Source of the DNA: Marinomonas communis
GTDB taxonomy: Bacteria; Pseudomonadota; Gammaproteobacteria; Pseudomonadales; Marinomonadaceae
DNA: 64,000 nt
Assembly: GCF_004363305.1 (NCBI RefSeq)
Contig: NZ_SNZA01000005.1
Span: 1-64,000 of the forward strand
Reading direction: 5' to 3'
The notes under the pieces were generated by a model. The model had not been told where the DNA came from, made no database searches, and saw only the letters and a program-made list of their open reading frames with translations. Position numbers and translations under genes: made by a program. Of the stretch, positions 54,647 to 62,980 are shown piece after piece (the first letter of the stretch is position 1; each line of letters opens with the position of its first letter).

Positions 54647-55819
54647 TTGACCGAGTTGGGGCTGTTTGCGGTTCTATTTGTGGCGCTATTTATTGGCTGG
54701 CTGCTGGGTCGACGCCGCAATCATGACGTAGCGCCCAAGGAACTTAAAAAGGTCCCTAACGATTACTTTCGTGGTTTAAATCATTTGTTGAATGGCCAGC
54801 AATCTGAAGCCATTGACGCCTTCGTCGATTCTCTTGAAGTCAATTCTGACACATTTGATATTCATCTCACGCTAGGTAATTTGTTTCGCAAGAAAGGCGA
54901 GATTCAAAAAGCCATTAACATCCATCAGAGCTTGCTGGCTCGACCTGACATTTCTCCACGAGATACTCGGTTGGTGCAATTGGAGTTGGCCAGTGATTTT
55001 ATGTCGGCGGGACTGTTGGATCGAGCTGAGCGCTTACTGTTGAATATTGCGTCTCGAAAAACAGAGTTCCAAAAAGAAATTTTCACTTTACTGGTGGATT
55101 TGTATGAGTTCGAGCAAAGCTGGGGTAAAGCTATTAGCATTGCTCATCAATTACAGCTAGATTTCCCAAATCGTCGCCAGGCGCAGAGGCTGGCTCACTT
55201 TTATTGTGAACTGGCTGAAGAGGCGGCTAAAAAAGATCAGCTAACGCAAGCATTTCAGCAATATAAGGCTGCGATTGATGTGGATGTGGATTGCGTTCGA
55301 GCAAGCATTGGTTTAGCTGATTTGTACATACTGCAAAAGCGCTTTCGGGATGCCATAAAAGAATTGAAGTCTGTGGCGGACCAGGATCATGAATTCCTGC
55401 CAATTGTGATACCTAAATTAAGAGATTGTTATCAGAAGGTTTGGAGCAGTGGAGGCTATATTAAGTTTCTGCAAGAGCAGCTTAAAGTTCATCCTTCAGC
55501 GACGTTAATTCGTGCTTTGACCGAACATTACGCCCATGATGACAAAGAATTTGCAGAACAGTTTATAATAACCCAACTAAGAGCTCACCCAACTATAAAA
55601 GGCTTTCAGGAATTGATCGATATGCAGCGTGCCGACTCCCATGGACACGATCAAGAAAACCTAAGTGTATTGTATGGGCTAATAGAACAATTAACGTCTT
55701 CTAAACCAAAACATAGATGTCGACAGTGTGGTTTTTCTGGCCATCAGTTGCATTGGCAGTGTCCTAGTTGTAAAAGCTGGGGAACAGTTAAGCCGATCCA
55801 TGGTTTAGAGGGTGAATAG
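54647..55819 (+). CDS. lapB: lipopolysaccharide assembly protein LapB (YciM)
   Basis: A 390-residue protein with one N-terminal helix (LFAVLFVALFIGWLLG), a cytoplasmic TPR superhelix (about 40-350; SEAIDAFVDSLEVNSDTFDI, FRKKGEIQKAINIHQSLL) and a C-terminal rubredoxin-like metal site CRQCGFSG...CPSCKSW. It targets LpxC to FtsH, limiting LPS synthesis. The start is TTG 54647, three bases after lapA, supported by GGGAG at 54636-54640; TTG starts are rare. pyrF follows closely. Confidence 0.94.
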   Translation: MTELGLFAVLFVALFIGWLLGRRRNHDVAPKELKKVPNDYFRGLNHLLNGQQSEAIDAFVDSLEVNSDTFDIHLTLGNLFRKKGEIQKAINIHQSLLARPDISPRDTRLVQLELASDFMSAGLLDRAERLLLNIASRKTEFQKEIFTLLVDLYEFEQSWGKAISIAHQLQLDFPNRRQAQRLAHFYCELAEEAAKKDQLTQAFQQYKAAIDVDVDCVRASIGLADLYILQKRFRDAIKELKSVADQDHEFLPIVIPKLRDCYQKVWSSGGYIKFLQEQLKVHPSATLIRALTEHYAHDDKEFAEQFIITQLRAHPTIKGFQELIDMQRADSHGHDQENLSVLYGLIEQLTSSKPKHRCRQCGFSGHQLHWQCPSCKSWGTVKPIHGLEGE

Positions 55820-55841
55820 TAAAGTATATAGAGGAAAATCA

Positions 55842-56549
55842 ATGAGTTGCCAATCCCCAATCGTTGTAGCATTAGACTACCCAACAATCGATCAAGCTAC
55901 TGCGATGGCAAAGCGCTTAGACCCTAAATTATGTCGAGTGAAAGTTGGTAAAGAGTTGTTTACCAAAGCCGGTCCAGCCATTTTAGAAGAATTGCACAAG
56001 CTAGATTTTGATGTTTTTCTAGATCTTAAATTTCACGATATTCCTAACACGGTGGCGAATGCCGTATCCGTTGCAGCAAAAGAAGGCGTGTGGATGGTAA
56101 ACGTCCATGCCAGTGGCGGTCGTCGCATGATGGAAGCGTCAGCGAATGCCTTGGCGCAAATTCAAGATCATAATACGCTTTTAATTGCGGTGACTGTGTT
56201 GACCAGTATGGATGAAACGGACCTTTCAGAAATCGGTATTGATCTATCGCCGCGTGACCATGTTAAGCGTCTTGCTACACTTGCTCAGTCTTCTGGAATG
56301 GATGGTGTCGTGTGTTCGGCGCAAGAATCTGAAATGCTGTCTGAAACACTTGGTAAAGACTTTGTGTTGGTGACACCTGGTATTCGTCCTGCTGGTTCAG
56401 ATCAAGGTGATCAAAAGCGTATCATGACGCCAGCACAAGCGATGCAGGCAGGTAGTCACTACTTGGTGATGGGGCGACCGATTACCAAAGCAGAGGACCC
56501 TATCGCAGTACTAACTCAGGTCAATACTGAGTTAGGTGTGATTGCATAA
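55842..56549 (+). CDS. pyrF: orotidine 5'-phosphate decarboxylase
   Basis: Decarboxylates OMP to UMP, the last step of pyrimidine synthesis; 235 residues, TIM barrel. The catalytic stretch is VFLDLKFHDIPNTVANAV, with VTPGIRPAGSDQGDQKR the phosphate loop. GAGGA at 55831-55835 supports ATG 55842; an in-frame ATG 30 bases upstream adds residues not found in the family. It ends the ihfB-lapA-lapB-pyrF run and is followed by a terminator. Confidence 0.97.
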   Translation: MSCQSPIVVALDYPTIDQATAMAKRLDPKLCRVKVGKELFTKAGPAILEELHKLDFDVFLDLKFHDIPNTVANAVSVAAKEGVWMVNVHASGGRRMMEASANALAQIQDHNTLLIAVTVLTSMDETDLSEIGIDLSPRDHVKRLATLAQSSGMDGVVCSAQESEMLSETLGKDFVLVTPGIRPAGSDQGDQKRIMTPAQAMQAGSHYLVMGRPITKAEDPIAVLTQVNTELGVIA

Positions 56550-56580
56550 TACTTGAGCAAACTCGTTAGTATGTTATGTT

Positions 56581-56611
56581 AAAAGCCGATCCTAAGTGAT
56601 CGGTTTTTTTT
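56581..56611 (+). terminator. rho-independent terminator after pyrF
   Basis: AAAAGCCGATC pairs with GATCGGTTTT (56581-56607), with a T tract to 56611. Confidence 0.87.
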
Positions 56612-56650
56612 ATTGGCATGAAGCCGAATTAATAGCATAAGGAGAATGCA

Positions 56651-56932
56651 ATGAAACGCTTACTCAAACGCGCGTGTGCGCTGTGTCTTGTTCTAATCCC
56701 AGTGTTTTCAGTAGCAGCTGAGCCGCTTGACATTAACTCAGCAACGGCTGACCAGTTGGCCATGGCGTTATCTGGTGTCGGAAATTCCAAGGCTGAAGCA
56801 ATCGTGGCCTACCGCGATGCGAATGGGCCGTTTGCCTCTATTGATGAATTGGTCAAAGTGAAAGGAATTGGCCCATCGTTATTGGATAAGAACCGTATAG
56901 TGATTCAGGTAAAGAAAGACGCACAGCCTTAA
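56651..56932 (+). CDS. ComEA-like helix-hairpin-helix protein
   Basis: A 93-residue exported protein. The signal peptide ends near VFSVAAEP, leaving about 70 residues with a double helix-hairpin-helix motif (INSATADQLAMALSGVGNSKAEAIVAYRD; IDELVKVKGIGPSLLDKNR). ComEA proteins bind DNA in the periplasm for uptake during transformation. Short forms like this also occur in bacteria without known competence, so uptake is only a possibility. AAGGAG precedes ATG 56651. It is convergent with the SulP gene. Confidence 0.9.
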   Translation: MKRLLKRACALCLVLIPVFSVAAEPLDINSATADQLAMALSGVGNSKAEAIVAYRDANGPFASIDELVKVKGIGPSLLDKNRIVIQVKKDAQP

Positions 56933-56950
56933 CTGCAACATTGTCTACGA

Positions 56951-56980
56951 AGAAGAGGGGTCATATGATCACTCTTCTTT
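56951..56980. terminator. hairpin between comEA-like gene and SulP gene
   Basis: AGAAGAG (56951-56957) pairs with CTCTTCT (56972-56978), loop with a nested palindrome; it overlaps the SulP stop codon at 56969. T tail is short. Confidence 0.4.
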
Positions 56981-58687
56981 TGAGCAGATGTCTTCGAAGG
57001 CTTGGTTCTGAGTTAGGTAAATGTTGCCGCTTAGGTGTGAGATTAAGGTGGAGCCTTTTAATCTATCCATGACTGGGCCTTTGACTTCTGATAAGTGTAA
57101 GCGAATACCTGCGGAGTGCAGTCGTTCGCAAATCATTTCAAGGCTCTCTAAGGCGCTTGCATCAATCATATTGACTGCGGTGCACATCAGCACTACGTCC
57201 TTCACTTCTTTATTTTTTGCGATCAATTGCGTAATGCGATCTTCCAGTACGCGAGCATTGGCGAAGAATAAGCTTTCATCGATTCGTATGGTCAATAAAT
57301 CGTTCGTTGTTTCTACTTGAAAACGTTCAACGTTACGAAAATGTTCTGTGCCAGCAACGCGACCAACCACAGCAATGTGAGGATGGCTGGCATGCCAAAG
57401 AAATAGCAATAGCGATAGGCTCACACCAGTGATGATGCCTGCCTCAACCCCGACTAAAAGCACGACCAAAAACGTCGCAAGCAAAGCGCTGGCGTCTTGC
57501 TTTGAATAACGCCAAATTTCGATCAAACCTTTTATATCTATCAGCTGAAGTACTGCGACAATAATGGTGGCGGCTAGAACGGCTTTTGGTAGATAGTAAA
57601 AAGCGCCAGTCAAAAAGCTTAAAGTGAGTAGAATCAAAATCGCTGTAAACACGCCCGTCATAGGCGTTTTGGCGCCAGCATCAAAGCTAACGACGGAGCG
57701 AGAAAAACCGCCAGTGACTGGAAAACCTCCGCTAAAAGCGGAGCTAAGGTTTGCTGCGCCTAGGCCTATCAGTTCCTGGTTCGGATCAATGCTTTGGCGA
57801 CGCTTTGCGGCGAACGACTGAGCCACAGATACTGATTCAACAAAGCCTACAATGCTAATCAGGACGGCTGCGGGTAGTAAATCCAATGCTAAATGAAGAT
57901 CCATGCTAGGTAAGGCAAGTGGTGGAAAGCCGCTTGGTACGTCTCCCACAATCTTAACGCCTGCCTTGTTTAGCTGCAGTACTGCGACAATCAGTGTTGC
58001 GATAACAACCACTAAAACGGGGCCTGCTTTAGAGGCTAGTTGAGCTTGATGATAGGAGAGACCAAAAGTCCTTAATATGTGTTTGAGGTATTGACGAAGT
58101 AGATATAGAGCGACGATGGCGCCTAAGCCAATGCATACGGTGATTAGGTTTGTGGTAAAAAGGTTGTACCACATGGTTTCCAGCATCTCGATTAGGTTAT
58201 GTCCTGATGCCTGAATGCCTAAGATGTGTTTTGCTTGTCCCAAGGCGATTAAAATAGCGCTGGCACTGATAAAGCCAGAAATTACTGGATGACTTAAAAG
58301 GTTTGCCAAAAAGCCAAGTTTGAAAAGCCCCATCAACAGCAAAAATAGCCCAGAAATCGCTGCCAGCAAGATAACAACGGTGAGATATTCCGCCGTATTC
58401 GGTGCAGCAAATTGTAGCGCGGCCGTGCCTGTCATCATCGAAACCACGGCAACGGGCCCAACGGCCAGCGTTCGGCTAGAGCCAAATAATGCGTACGCTA
58501 TCAATGGCAAAATGCTGGCATAGAGCCCTACCGCCGGTGGTAATCCCGCCAGCATGGCATACGCCAAACTCTGTGGGATTAACATGATGGTCACGATGAT
58601 GCTGGCCATCATGTCGGTTTGCATGTCTGCTCGCGTGTAGTCTTTTAACCATATGCTGGCAGGGATGAGACGATTCAATCGAGTCAT
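56969..58687 (-). CDS. SulP-family anion permease with STAS domain
   Basis: A 572-residue inner-membrane transporter with about 12-14 helices (1-420) and a C-terminal STAS domain (about 440-560; LTIRIDESLFFANARVLEDRI; LMCTAVNMIDASALESLEMI). SulP motifs seen are MLIPQSLAYAMLAGLPPAVGLYAS and GAANLSSAFSGGFPVTGGFSRSVV. SulP proteins carry sulfate, bicarbonate or other anions. It is nine bases downstream of a persulfide-dioxygenase-like gene, so moving sulfite or sulfate in connection with sulfide oxidation is a plausible role (inference). Confidence 0.9.
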   Translation of the reverse strand: MTRLNRLIPASIWLKDYTRADMQTDMMASIIVTIMLIPQSLAYAMLAGLPPAVGLYASILPLIAYALFGSSRTLAVGPVAVVSMMTGTAALQFAAPNTAEYLTVVILLAAISGLFLLLMGLFKLGFLANLLSHPVISGFISASAILIALGQAKHILGIQASGHNLIEMLETMWYNLFTTNLITVCIGLGAIVALYLLRQYLKHILRTFGLSYHQAQLASKAGPVLVVVIATLIVAVLQLNKAGVKIVGDVPSGFPPLALPSMDLHLALDLLPAAVLISIVGFVESVSVAQSFAAKRRQSIDPNQELIGLGAANLSSAFSGGFPVTGGFSRSVVSFDAGAKTPMTGVFTAILILLTLSFLTGAFYYLPKAVLAATIIVAVLQLIDIKGLIEIWRYSKQDASALLATFLVVLLVGVEAGIITGVSLSLLLFLWHASHPHIAVVGRVAGTEHFRNVERFQVETTNDLLTIRIDESLFFANARVLEDRITQLIAKNKEVKDVVLMCTAVNMIDASALESLEMICERLHSAGIRLHLSEVKGPVMDRLKGSTLISHLSGNIYLTQNQAFEDICSKEE

Positions 58688-58695
58688 TGCGATAC

Positions 58696-59565
58696 CTAAA
58701 CTAAATTAATCGGCGTTTTTAGGTAACGCATTCCGTTTTCTTCGGCTGGAGGTAGATCGCCTGCACGCATATTGACTTGCACAGATGGCCAAATCAAACG
58801 AGGCATGGCTAGAGTGGTATCCTTGCTGGTGCGCATCTGGCAAAACGCTTCTTCAGAAATGCCTTCATGAATGTGCACATTGGAAGCCTTTTGTTCGGCA
58901 ACCGTTGTTTCCCAAACATATTCTTCGCGTCCTGGTGCTTTATAGTCATGGCACATAAACAGGCGTGTTTCTGCTGGTAAAGCAAATATCTTTTGAATAG
59001 AGCGATAAAGCGTCGCGGCATCGCCACCAGGAAAATCACAACGTGCAGTGCCATAGTCTGGCATAAAGAGTGTATCGCCAACGAATGCGGCGTCGCTGAT
59101 TATATAGGTGACACAGGCTGGTGTATGACCAGGTGTGTGCAACACTTCAACTTTCAAATCGCCAAATGGCAACTCATCACCTTCTTGTACGAGCTGATCA
59201 AACTGAGAGCCATCGCGGGCGAATTGTGGTTCAGCGTTTAAGAGTTTGCCAAATGTACTTTGTACCGTAGTAATGTTGTTGCCAATTACAATCTTGCCCC
59301 CAAGCGCTTTTTTTAGATACGGGGCAGCAGATAGGTGATCAGCATGGACGTGGGTTTCAAGAATCCAGTTAACCTTTAAGGATTCCCCGTTAACATAAGC
59401 GATAATGTCATCGGCTGACTTTGTTGATGTGTGCCCTGATGCATGATCGTAATCTAGTACGGAGTCTATGATGACACATTGTTTGGATGCTTCATCAATA
59501 ACGACATAGGACACTGTAAAAGTTGCTTCATCAAAGAATGCTTTAACAGATGCTGGAAAAGACAT
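58696..59565 (-). CDS. persulfide dioxygenase-like metallo-beta-lactamase-fold hydrolase (Blh/ETHE1-related)
   Basis: A 289-residue metallo-beta-lactamase-fold protein. The metal motif is ETHVHADHLSAAPYL (HxHxDH), with further ligands in HTPGHTPACVTY, FVGDTLFMPDYGTARCDFPGG and FMCHDYK. The GTARCDFPGGDAATLYRSI stretch is the hallmark of ETHE1/Blh persulfide dioxygenases, which oxidise glutathione persulfide to sulfite. No BigR repressor or rhodanese domain is attached here. It leads the SulP gene in an operon with a clear promoter at 59599-59627. Confidence 0.9.
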   Translation of the reverse strand: MSFPASVKAFFDEATFTVSYVVIDEASKQCVIIDSVLDYDHASGHTSTKSADDIIAYVNGESLKVNWILETHVHADHLSAAPYLKKALGGKIVIGNNITTVQSTFGKLLNAEPQFARDGSQFDQLVQEGDELPFGDLKVEVLHTPGHTPACVTYIISDAAFVGDTLFMPDYGTARCDFPGGDAATLYRSIQKIFALPAETRLFMCHDYKAPGREEYVWETTVAEQKASNVHIHEGISEEAFCQMRTSKDTTLAMPRLIWPSVQVNMRAGDLPPAEENGMRYLKTPINLV

Positions 59566-59598
59566 TTAAAACTCCTTTGGTTATAAGGTTATTTCATT

Positions 59599-59627
59599 AT
59601 GATATAAGTAAGTTTGTTTATTAGCAA
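59599..59627 (-). promoter_or_regulatory. sigma-70 promoter of the Blh-SulP operon
   Basis: On the minus strand TTGCTA (59627-59622), 17 bases, TATCAT (59604-59599), 34 bases before the start codon. Confidence 0.6.
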
Positions 59628-59767
59628 CTTCTAAGATATGGGTTTTCGATCTATATGAGTTTGCTTTTATATTGTTTCTTTCTAATGTCACGTTCTTCCT
59701 AAGACCTTGAAGCTGAAATTTGTTACTCTGTTGGCTTACCGCTGAATGAAAAGAATAGGGCGTAAAA

Positions 59768-61801
59768 GTGTCGCAAGAATTTCAAGTTGTTTCGCAATAT
59801 CAACCAGCTGGTGATCAGCCAAAAGCTATTGAAAAACTCGTTCAAGGGGTTGATGCGGGATTGGCGCATCAAACATTGCTGGGGGTGACGGGCTCGGGTA
59901 AAACGTTTACGGTTGCTAATGTGATTGCCCAAGTAAAGCGTCCAACTATTATCATGGCGCACAACAAAACTTTAGCGGCACAGCTTTATGGCGAGTTCAA
60001 GGAGTTCTTCCCGAACAATGCGGTGGAATACTTCGTTTCCTACTATGACTATTACCAGCCTGAAGCCTATGTGGCTGCGTCAGATACCTTTATTGAAAAA
60101 GATGCATCGGTAAATGAGCACATTGAACAGATGCGACTGTCGGCAACCAAAGCGCTTTTGGAGCGTGAAGACGTCATCATTGTTGCGACCGTATCTGCGA
60201 TTTACGGTTTGGGTGATCCACAGTCCTATTTAAAAATGATGTTGCACCTAGATCGAGGTGATCGCATTGATCAGCGCTCGATTTTACGACGTTTAGCCGA
60301 GCTTCAGTACACACGTAATGATATGGTGTTTGAGCGTGGTAACTTTCGGGTGCGAGGTGATGTGATCGATGTCTTCCCGGCTGACTCGGAAGACGAAGCG
60401 CTGCGTATTGAACTGTTCGATGACGAAGTGGATAACTTGGCGGTATTCGATCCATTGACCAATCGCACCATTCGTAAAGTGCCACGGATTACAATTTATC
60501 CGAAAACCCACTATGTCACGCCTCGCGAAACCATTCTTGAAGCCATTGAAAAGATTAAAAAAGAGCTAGATGTTCGGCTTGAGCAGCTGAAGTCACTTAA
60601 TAAACTGGTTGAGATGCAGCGCCTAGAGCAACGCACTAACTATGATTTGGAAATGATGCAGGAGCTTGGGTACTGCTCAGGCGTTGAAAACTACTCCCGA
60701 TACCTTTCTGGACGACCGGAAGGCGCGCCGCCGCCAACACTGTTTGATTATTTGCCTGCGAATGCGCTTTTGGTGATAGATGAGTCTCATGTGACTGTGC
60801 CGCAAATTGGTGCCATGTACAAAGGTGACCGCTCCCGTAAAGAAAACCTTGTCGAGTATGGTTTCCGTCTACCTTCAGCATTGGATAACCGTCCGATGAA
60901 GTTTGAAGAGTGGGAACATATAAAGCCGCAGACTATTTTTGTCTCGGCGACACCGGGCAAATATGAAGAAGAGCATCAGGATTGGGTGGTGGAACAAATC
61001 GTTCGTCCGACGGGGTTGGTCGACCCTGAGTTAGAAGTTCGACCTGTCGCGACACAGGTGGATGATTTGCTTTCTGAAATTAACCTTCGTCTACCGAAAG
61101 GTGAGCGCGTGTTGGTGACCACGTTAACCAAGCGCATGGCGGAAGACTTAACCGATTATTTACATGAGCACGGTATCCGTGTGCGTTACTTGCATTCGGA
61201 TATTGATACCGTTGAGCGTGTTGAAATTATCCGCGACCTACGCCTCGGTGAGTTTGATGTGCTAGTGGGTATTAACCTGCTCCGAGAAGGTCTGGATATC
61301 CCTGAAGTTAGTTTGGTGGCGATCTTGGATGCTGATAAAGAGGGCTTCTTACGTTCAGATCGCTCACTAATTCAGACTATTGGTCGTGCAGCACGTAACG
61401 TAAACGGTAAAGCAATTTTGTACGCCGATCGTATTACCGGTTCGATGCAGCGAGCGATGGATGAAACTATTCGACGTCGTGCGAAACAAGAAGCCTTCAA
61501 CGAAGAGCATGGCATTGTGCCAAAAGGTATTAACAAATCGGTAGAAGACATACTTGAGGGGGCTTACAACCCAGGTGCAGGTGGTCGAAATAAAGGCAAG
61601 CAAACTCGTAAAGTGGCCGAGAAAGTCAAAGATTACCAAATTGAAAACATGGATGATGTGGCTGAAGTGCGTAAAGCTATCGTTCAGCTGCAGAAAGAAA
61701 TGACGCTTGCTTCAGAAGAGCTTCAGTTTGAACTTGCTGCAGGCTACCGTGATCAAATCCGTGTTTTGCAGAAGAAATTAAAAGAGGTAGGGGAGGGTTG
61801 A
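59768..61801 (+). CDS. uvrB: excinuclease ABC subunit B
   Basis: The damage-verifying helicase-like subunit of nucleotide excision repair, 677 residues. Walker A is [10 protein letters not shown], the beta-hairpin region is [21 protein letters not shown], the DEAD-type box is DESH, and helicase motif VI is QTIGRAARN. The C-terminal UVR motif ([27 protein letters not shown]) binds UvrC. The start is GTG 59768. No canonical LexA box is visible upstream, unlike E. coli uvrB, so SOS control is uncertain. Confidence 0.97.
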   Translation: MSQEFQVVSQYQPAGDQPKAIEKLVQGVDAGLAHQTLLGVTGSGKTFTVANVIAQVKRPTIIMAHNKTLAAQLYGEFKEFFPNNAVEYFVSYYDYYQPEAYVAASDTFIEKDASVNEHIEQMRLSATKALLEREDVIIVATVSAIYGLGDPQSYLKMMLHLDRGDRIDQRSILRRLAELQYTRNDMVFERGNFRVRGDVIDVFPADSEDEALRIELFDDEVDNLAVFDPLTNRTIRKVPRITIYPKTHYVTPRETILEAIEKIKKELDVRLEQLKSLNKLVEMQRLEQRTNYDLEMMQELGYCSGVENYSRYLSGRPEGAPPPTLFDYLPANALLVIDESHVTVPQIGAMYKGDRSRKENLVEYGFRLPSALDNRPMKFEEWEHIKPQTIFVSATPGKYEEEHQDWVVEQIVRPTGLVDPELEVRPVATQVDDLLSEINLRLPKGERVLVTTLTKRMAEDLTDYLHEHGIRVRYLHSDIDTVERVEIIRDLRLGEFDVLVGINLLREGLDIPEVSLVAILDADKEGFLRSDRSLIQTIGRAARNVNGKAILYADRITGSMQRAMDETIRRRAKQEAFNEEHGIVPKGINKSVEDILEGAYNPGAGGRNKGKQTRKVAEKVKDYQIENMDDVAEVRKAIVQLQKEMTLASEELQFELAAGYRDQIRVLQKKLKEVGEG

Positions 61802-61856
61802 GTTTTTTCTTCATTCACCTTTTAAAAACAAATACTTAAAATTTTATTTAAAGTGC

Positions 61857-61884
61857 TTGAACTGATAAAAGTGCTGCGTATAAT
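61857..61884 (+). promoter_or_regulatory. promoter of tRNA-Val
   Basis: TTGAAC (61857-61862), 16 bases, TATAAT (61879-61884), 14 bases before the tRNA. Confidence 0.78.
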
Positions 61885-61898
61885 AGCCATCACTTTCT

Positions 61899-61975
<77 letters not shown>

Positions 61976-61984
61976 GAATTTACG

Positions 61985-62013
61985 AAAAGCCGAGCGCCAA
62001 GCTCGGCTTTTTT
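61985..62013 (+). terminator. terminator after tRNA-Val
   Basis: AAAAGCCGAGC (61985-61995) pairs exactly with GCTCGGCTTTT (62001-62011); T tract to 62013. Confidence 0.9.
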
Positions 62014-62045
62014 GTTTCTATCGCCTGTGTTTCGTGTTTCTCTGA

Positions 62046-62909
62046 CTACGTACTTCCCAACGAGTTGAATACTGGGCTGTCTAAGATAATACGCTCAAGT
62101 CGTTTGGTTGCCTCGTTGATATTTGTTGCCGTATAAAGCGCCACTTCGGTTTCTGGAAGGGGAGGCAGTCCCTCATGAAGAATAATTAAGTCATCTTCTA
62201 GTGTGTGAAGTGGAATGATACCAATGCCGATGCCCGCCCTAACTGCAGCGAGTACGCCAGCTCTACTTTGACTGGTAAAAGCAATACGATGAGAAATGCC
62301 TGCGTCTTTTAAAAGTTCAGTGGCATGGAGGCGGTGGTTGCAGCCTTCATTGAAAACTGCAAGGGGGAGAGGTCGCTGCGATATTAAGTTATGATCTCTA
62401 GACCCAACCCATACGAGGGCGTCTCGTCTTAGTCGTACACCTCCTTCACTATCTGCCATCATTTCTACTAAAGCAATATCAAGCAGCCCTTTCTCTAAAC
62501 GTCTCAACAGAGTGTCAGGGCTATGGTCGCAAAATACTTCCAATTCGACTTCAGGGTAACTGAGAACAAATTCTTGAAGTAAGGGAGATAGTGTTCTACT
62601 TGCATACTGGTCGTGGCTGCCTAGGCGAACAGCTCCATCAATGTCCATGTTTTGAAATGAGCCAACTATTTGGTCATGTAAATTCAGAAGCTGTTGTGCA
62701 TGAGCTGTGAGTTGTATTCCTGATGGAGTCAATCTAACCCCATGTTGACCGCGTTCCATTAGAGTGCTCCCAACAAGCTCTTCTAAGCGGCTTAGCTGCA
62801 TGCTTATGGTGGAGGGAGCCTTATGCAGGTGCTTTGACGCTTCTGTTAAGTTCAATGTTTTAGCGACCATTAAAAATGTTCGTAGAAGGTGAATCGGTAA
62901 GTCGCGCAT
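62046..62909 (-). CDS. LysR-family transcriptional regulator
   Basis: A 287-residue regulator with an N-terminal winged helix (HLLRTFLMVAKTLNLTEASK; APSTISMQLSRLEELVG) and a LysR substrate domain (GAVRLGSHDQYASRTLSPLL onward). The effector is unknown. It is divergent from the MFS transporter gene, and a TTCGA-N5-TCGAA palindrome lies between them, so transporter control is the natural guess. It is convergent with the tRNA-Val terminator. Confidence 0.9.
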   Translation of the reverse strand: MRDLPIHLLRTFLMVAKTLNLTEASKHLHKAPSTISMQLSRLEELVGSTLMERGQHGVRLTPSGIQLTAHAQQLLNLHDQIVGSFQNMDIDGAVRLGSHDQYASRTLSPLLQEFVLSYPEVELEVFCDHSPDTLLRRLEKGLLDIALVEMMADSEGGVRLRRDALVWVGSRDHNLISQRPLPLAVFNEGCNHRLHATELLKDAGISHRIAFTSQSRAGVLAAVRAGIGIGIIPLHTLEDDLIILHEGLPPLPETEVALYTATNINEATKRLERIILDSPVFNSLGST

Positions 62910-62933
62910 AAGTAATGTGTTTACTCTTTAGAT

Positions 62934-62948
62934 TTCGATAAAGTCGAA
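62934..62948. promoter_or_regulatory. LysR-type operator palindrome
   Basis: TTCGATAAAGTCGAA reads TTCGA-N5-TCGAA, containing a perfect T-N11-A box (62935-62947), 25 bases upstream of the lysR start in the divergent intergenic region. Confidence 0.5.
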
Positions 62949-62980
62949 TGTAGAATTCAATATTATTCGATTTATTGAAG

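Noticed and set aside
59640-59767. A LexA box before uvrB
   Set aside because: No CTGT-N8-ACAG match; the nearest CTGTTGGC... lacks the second half.
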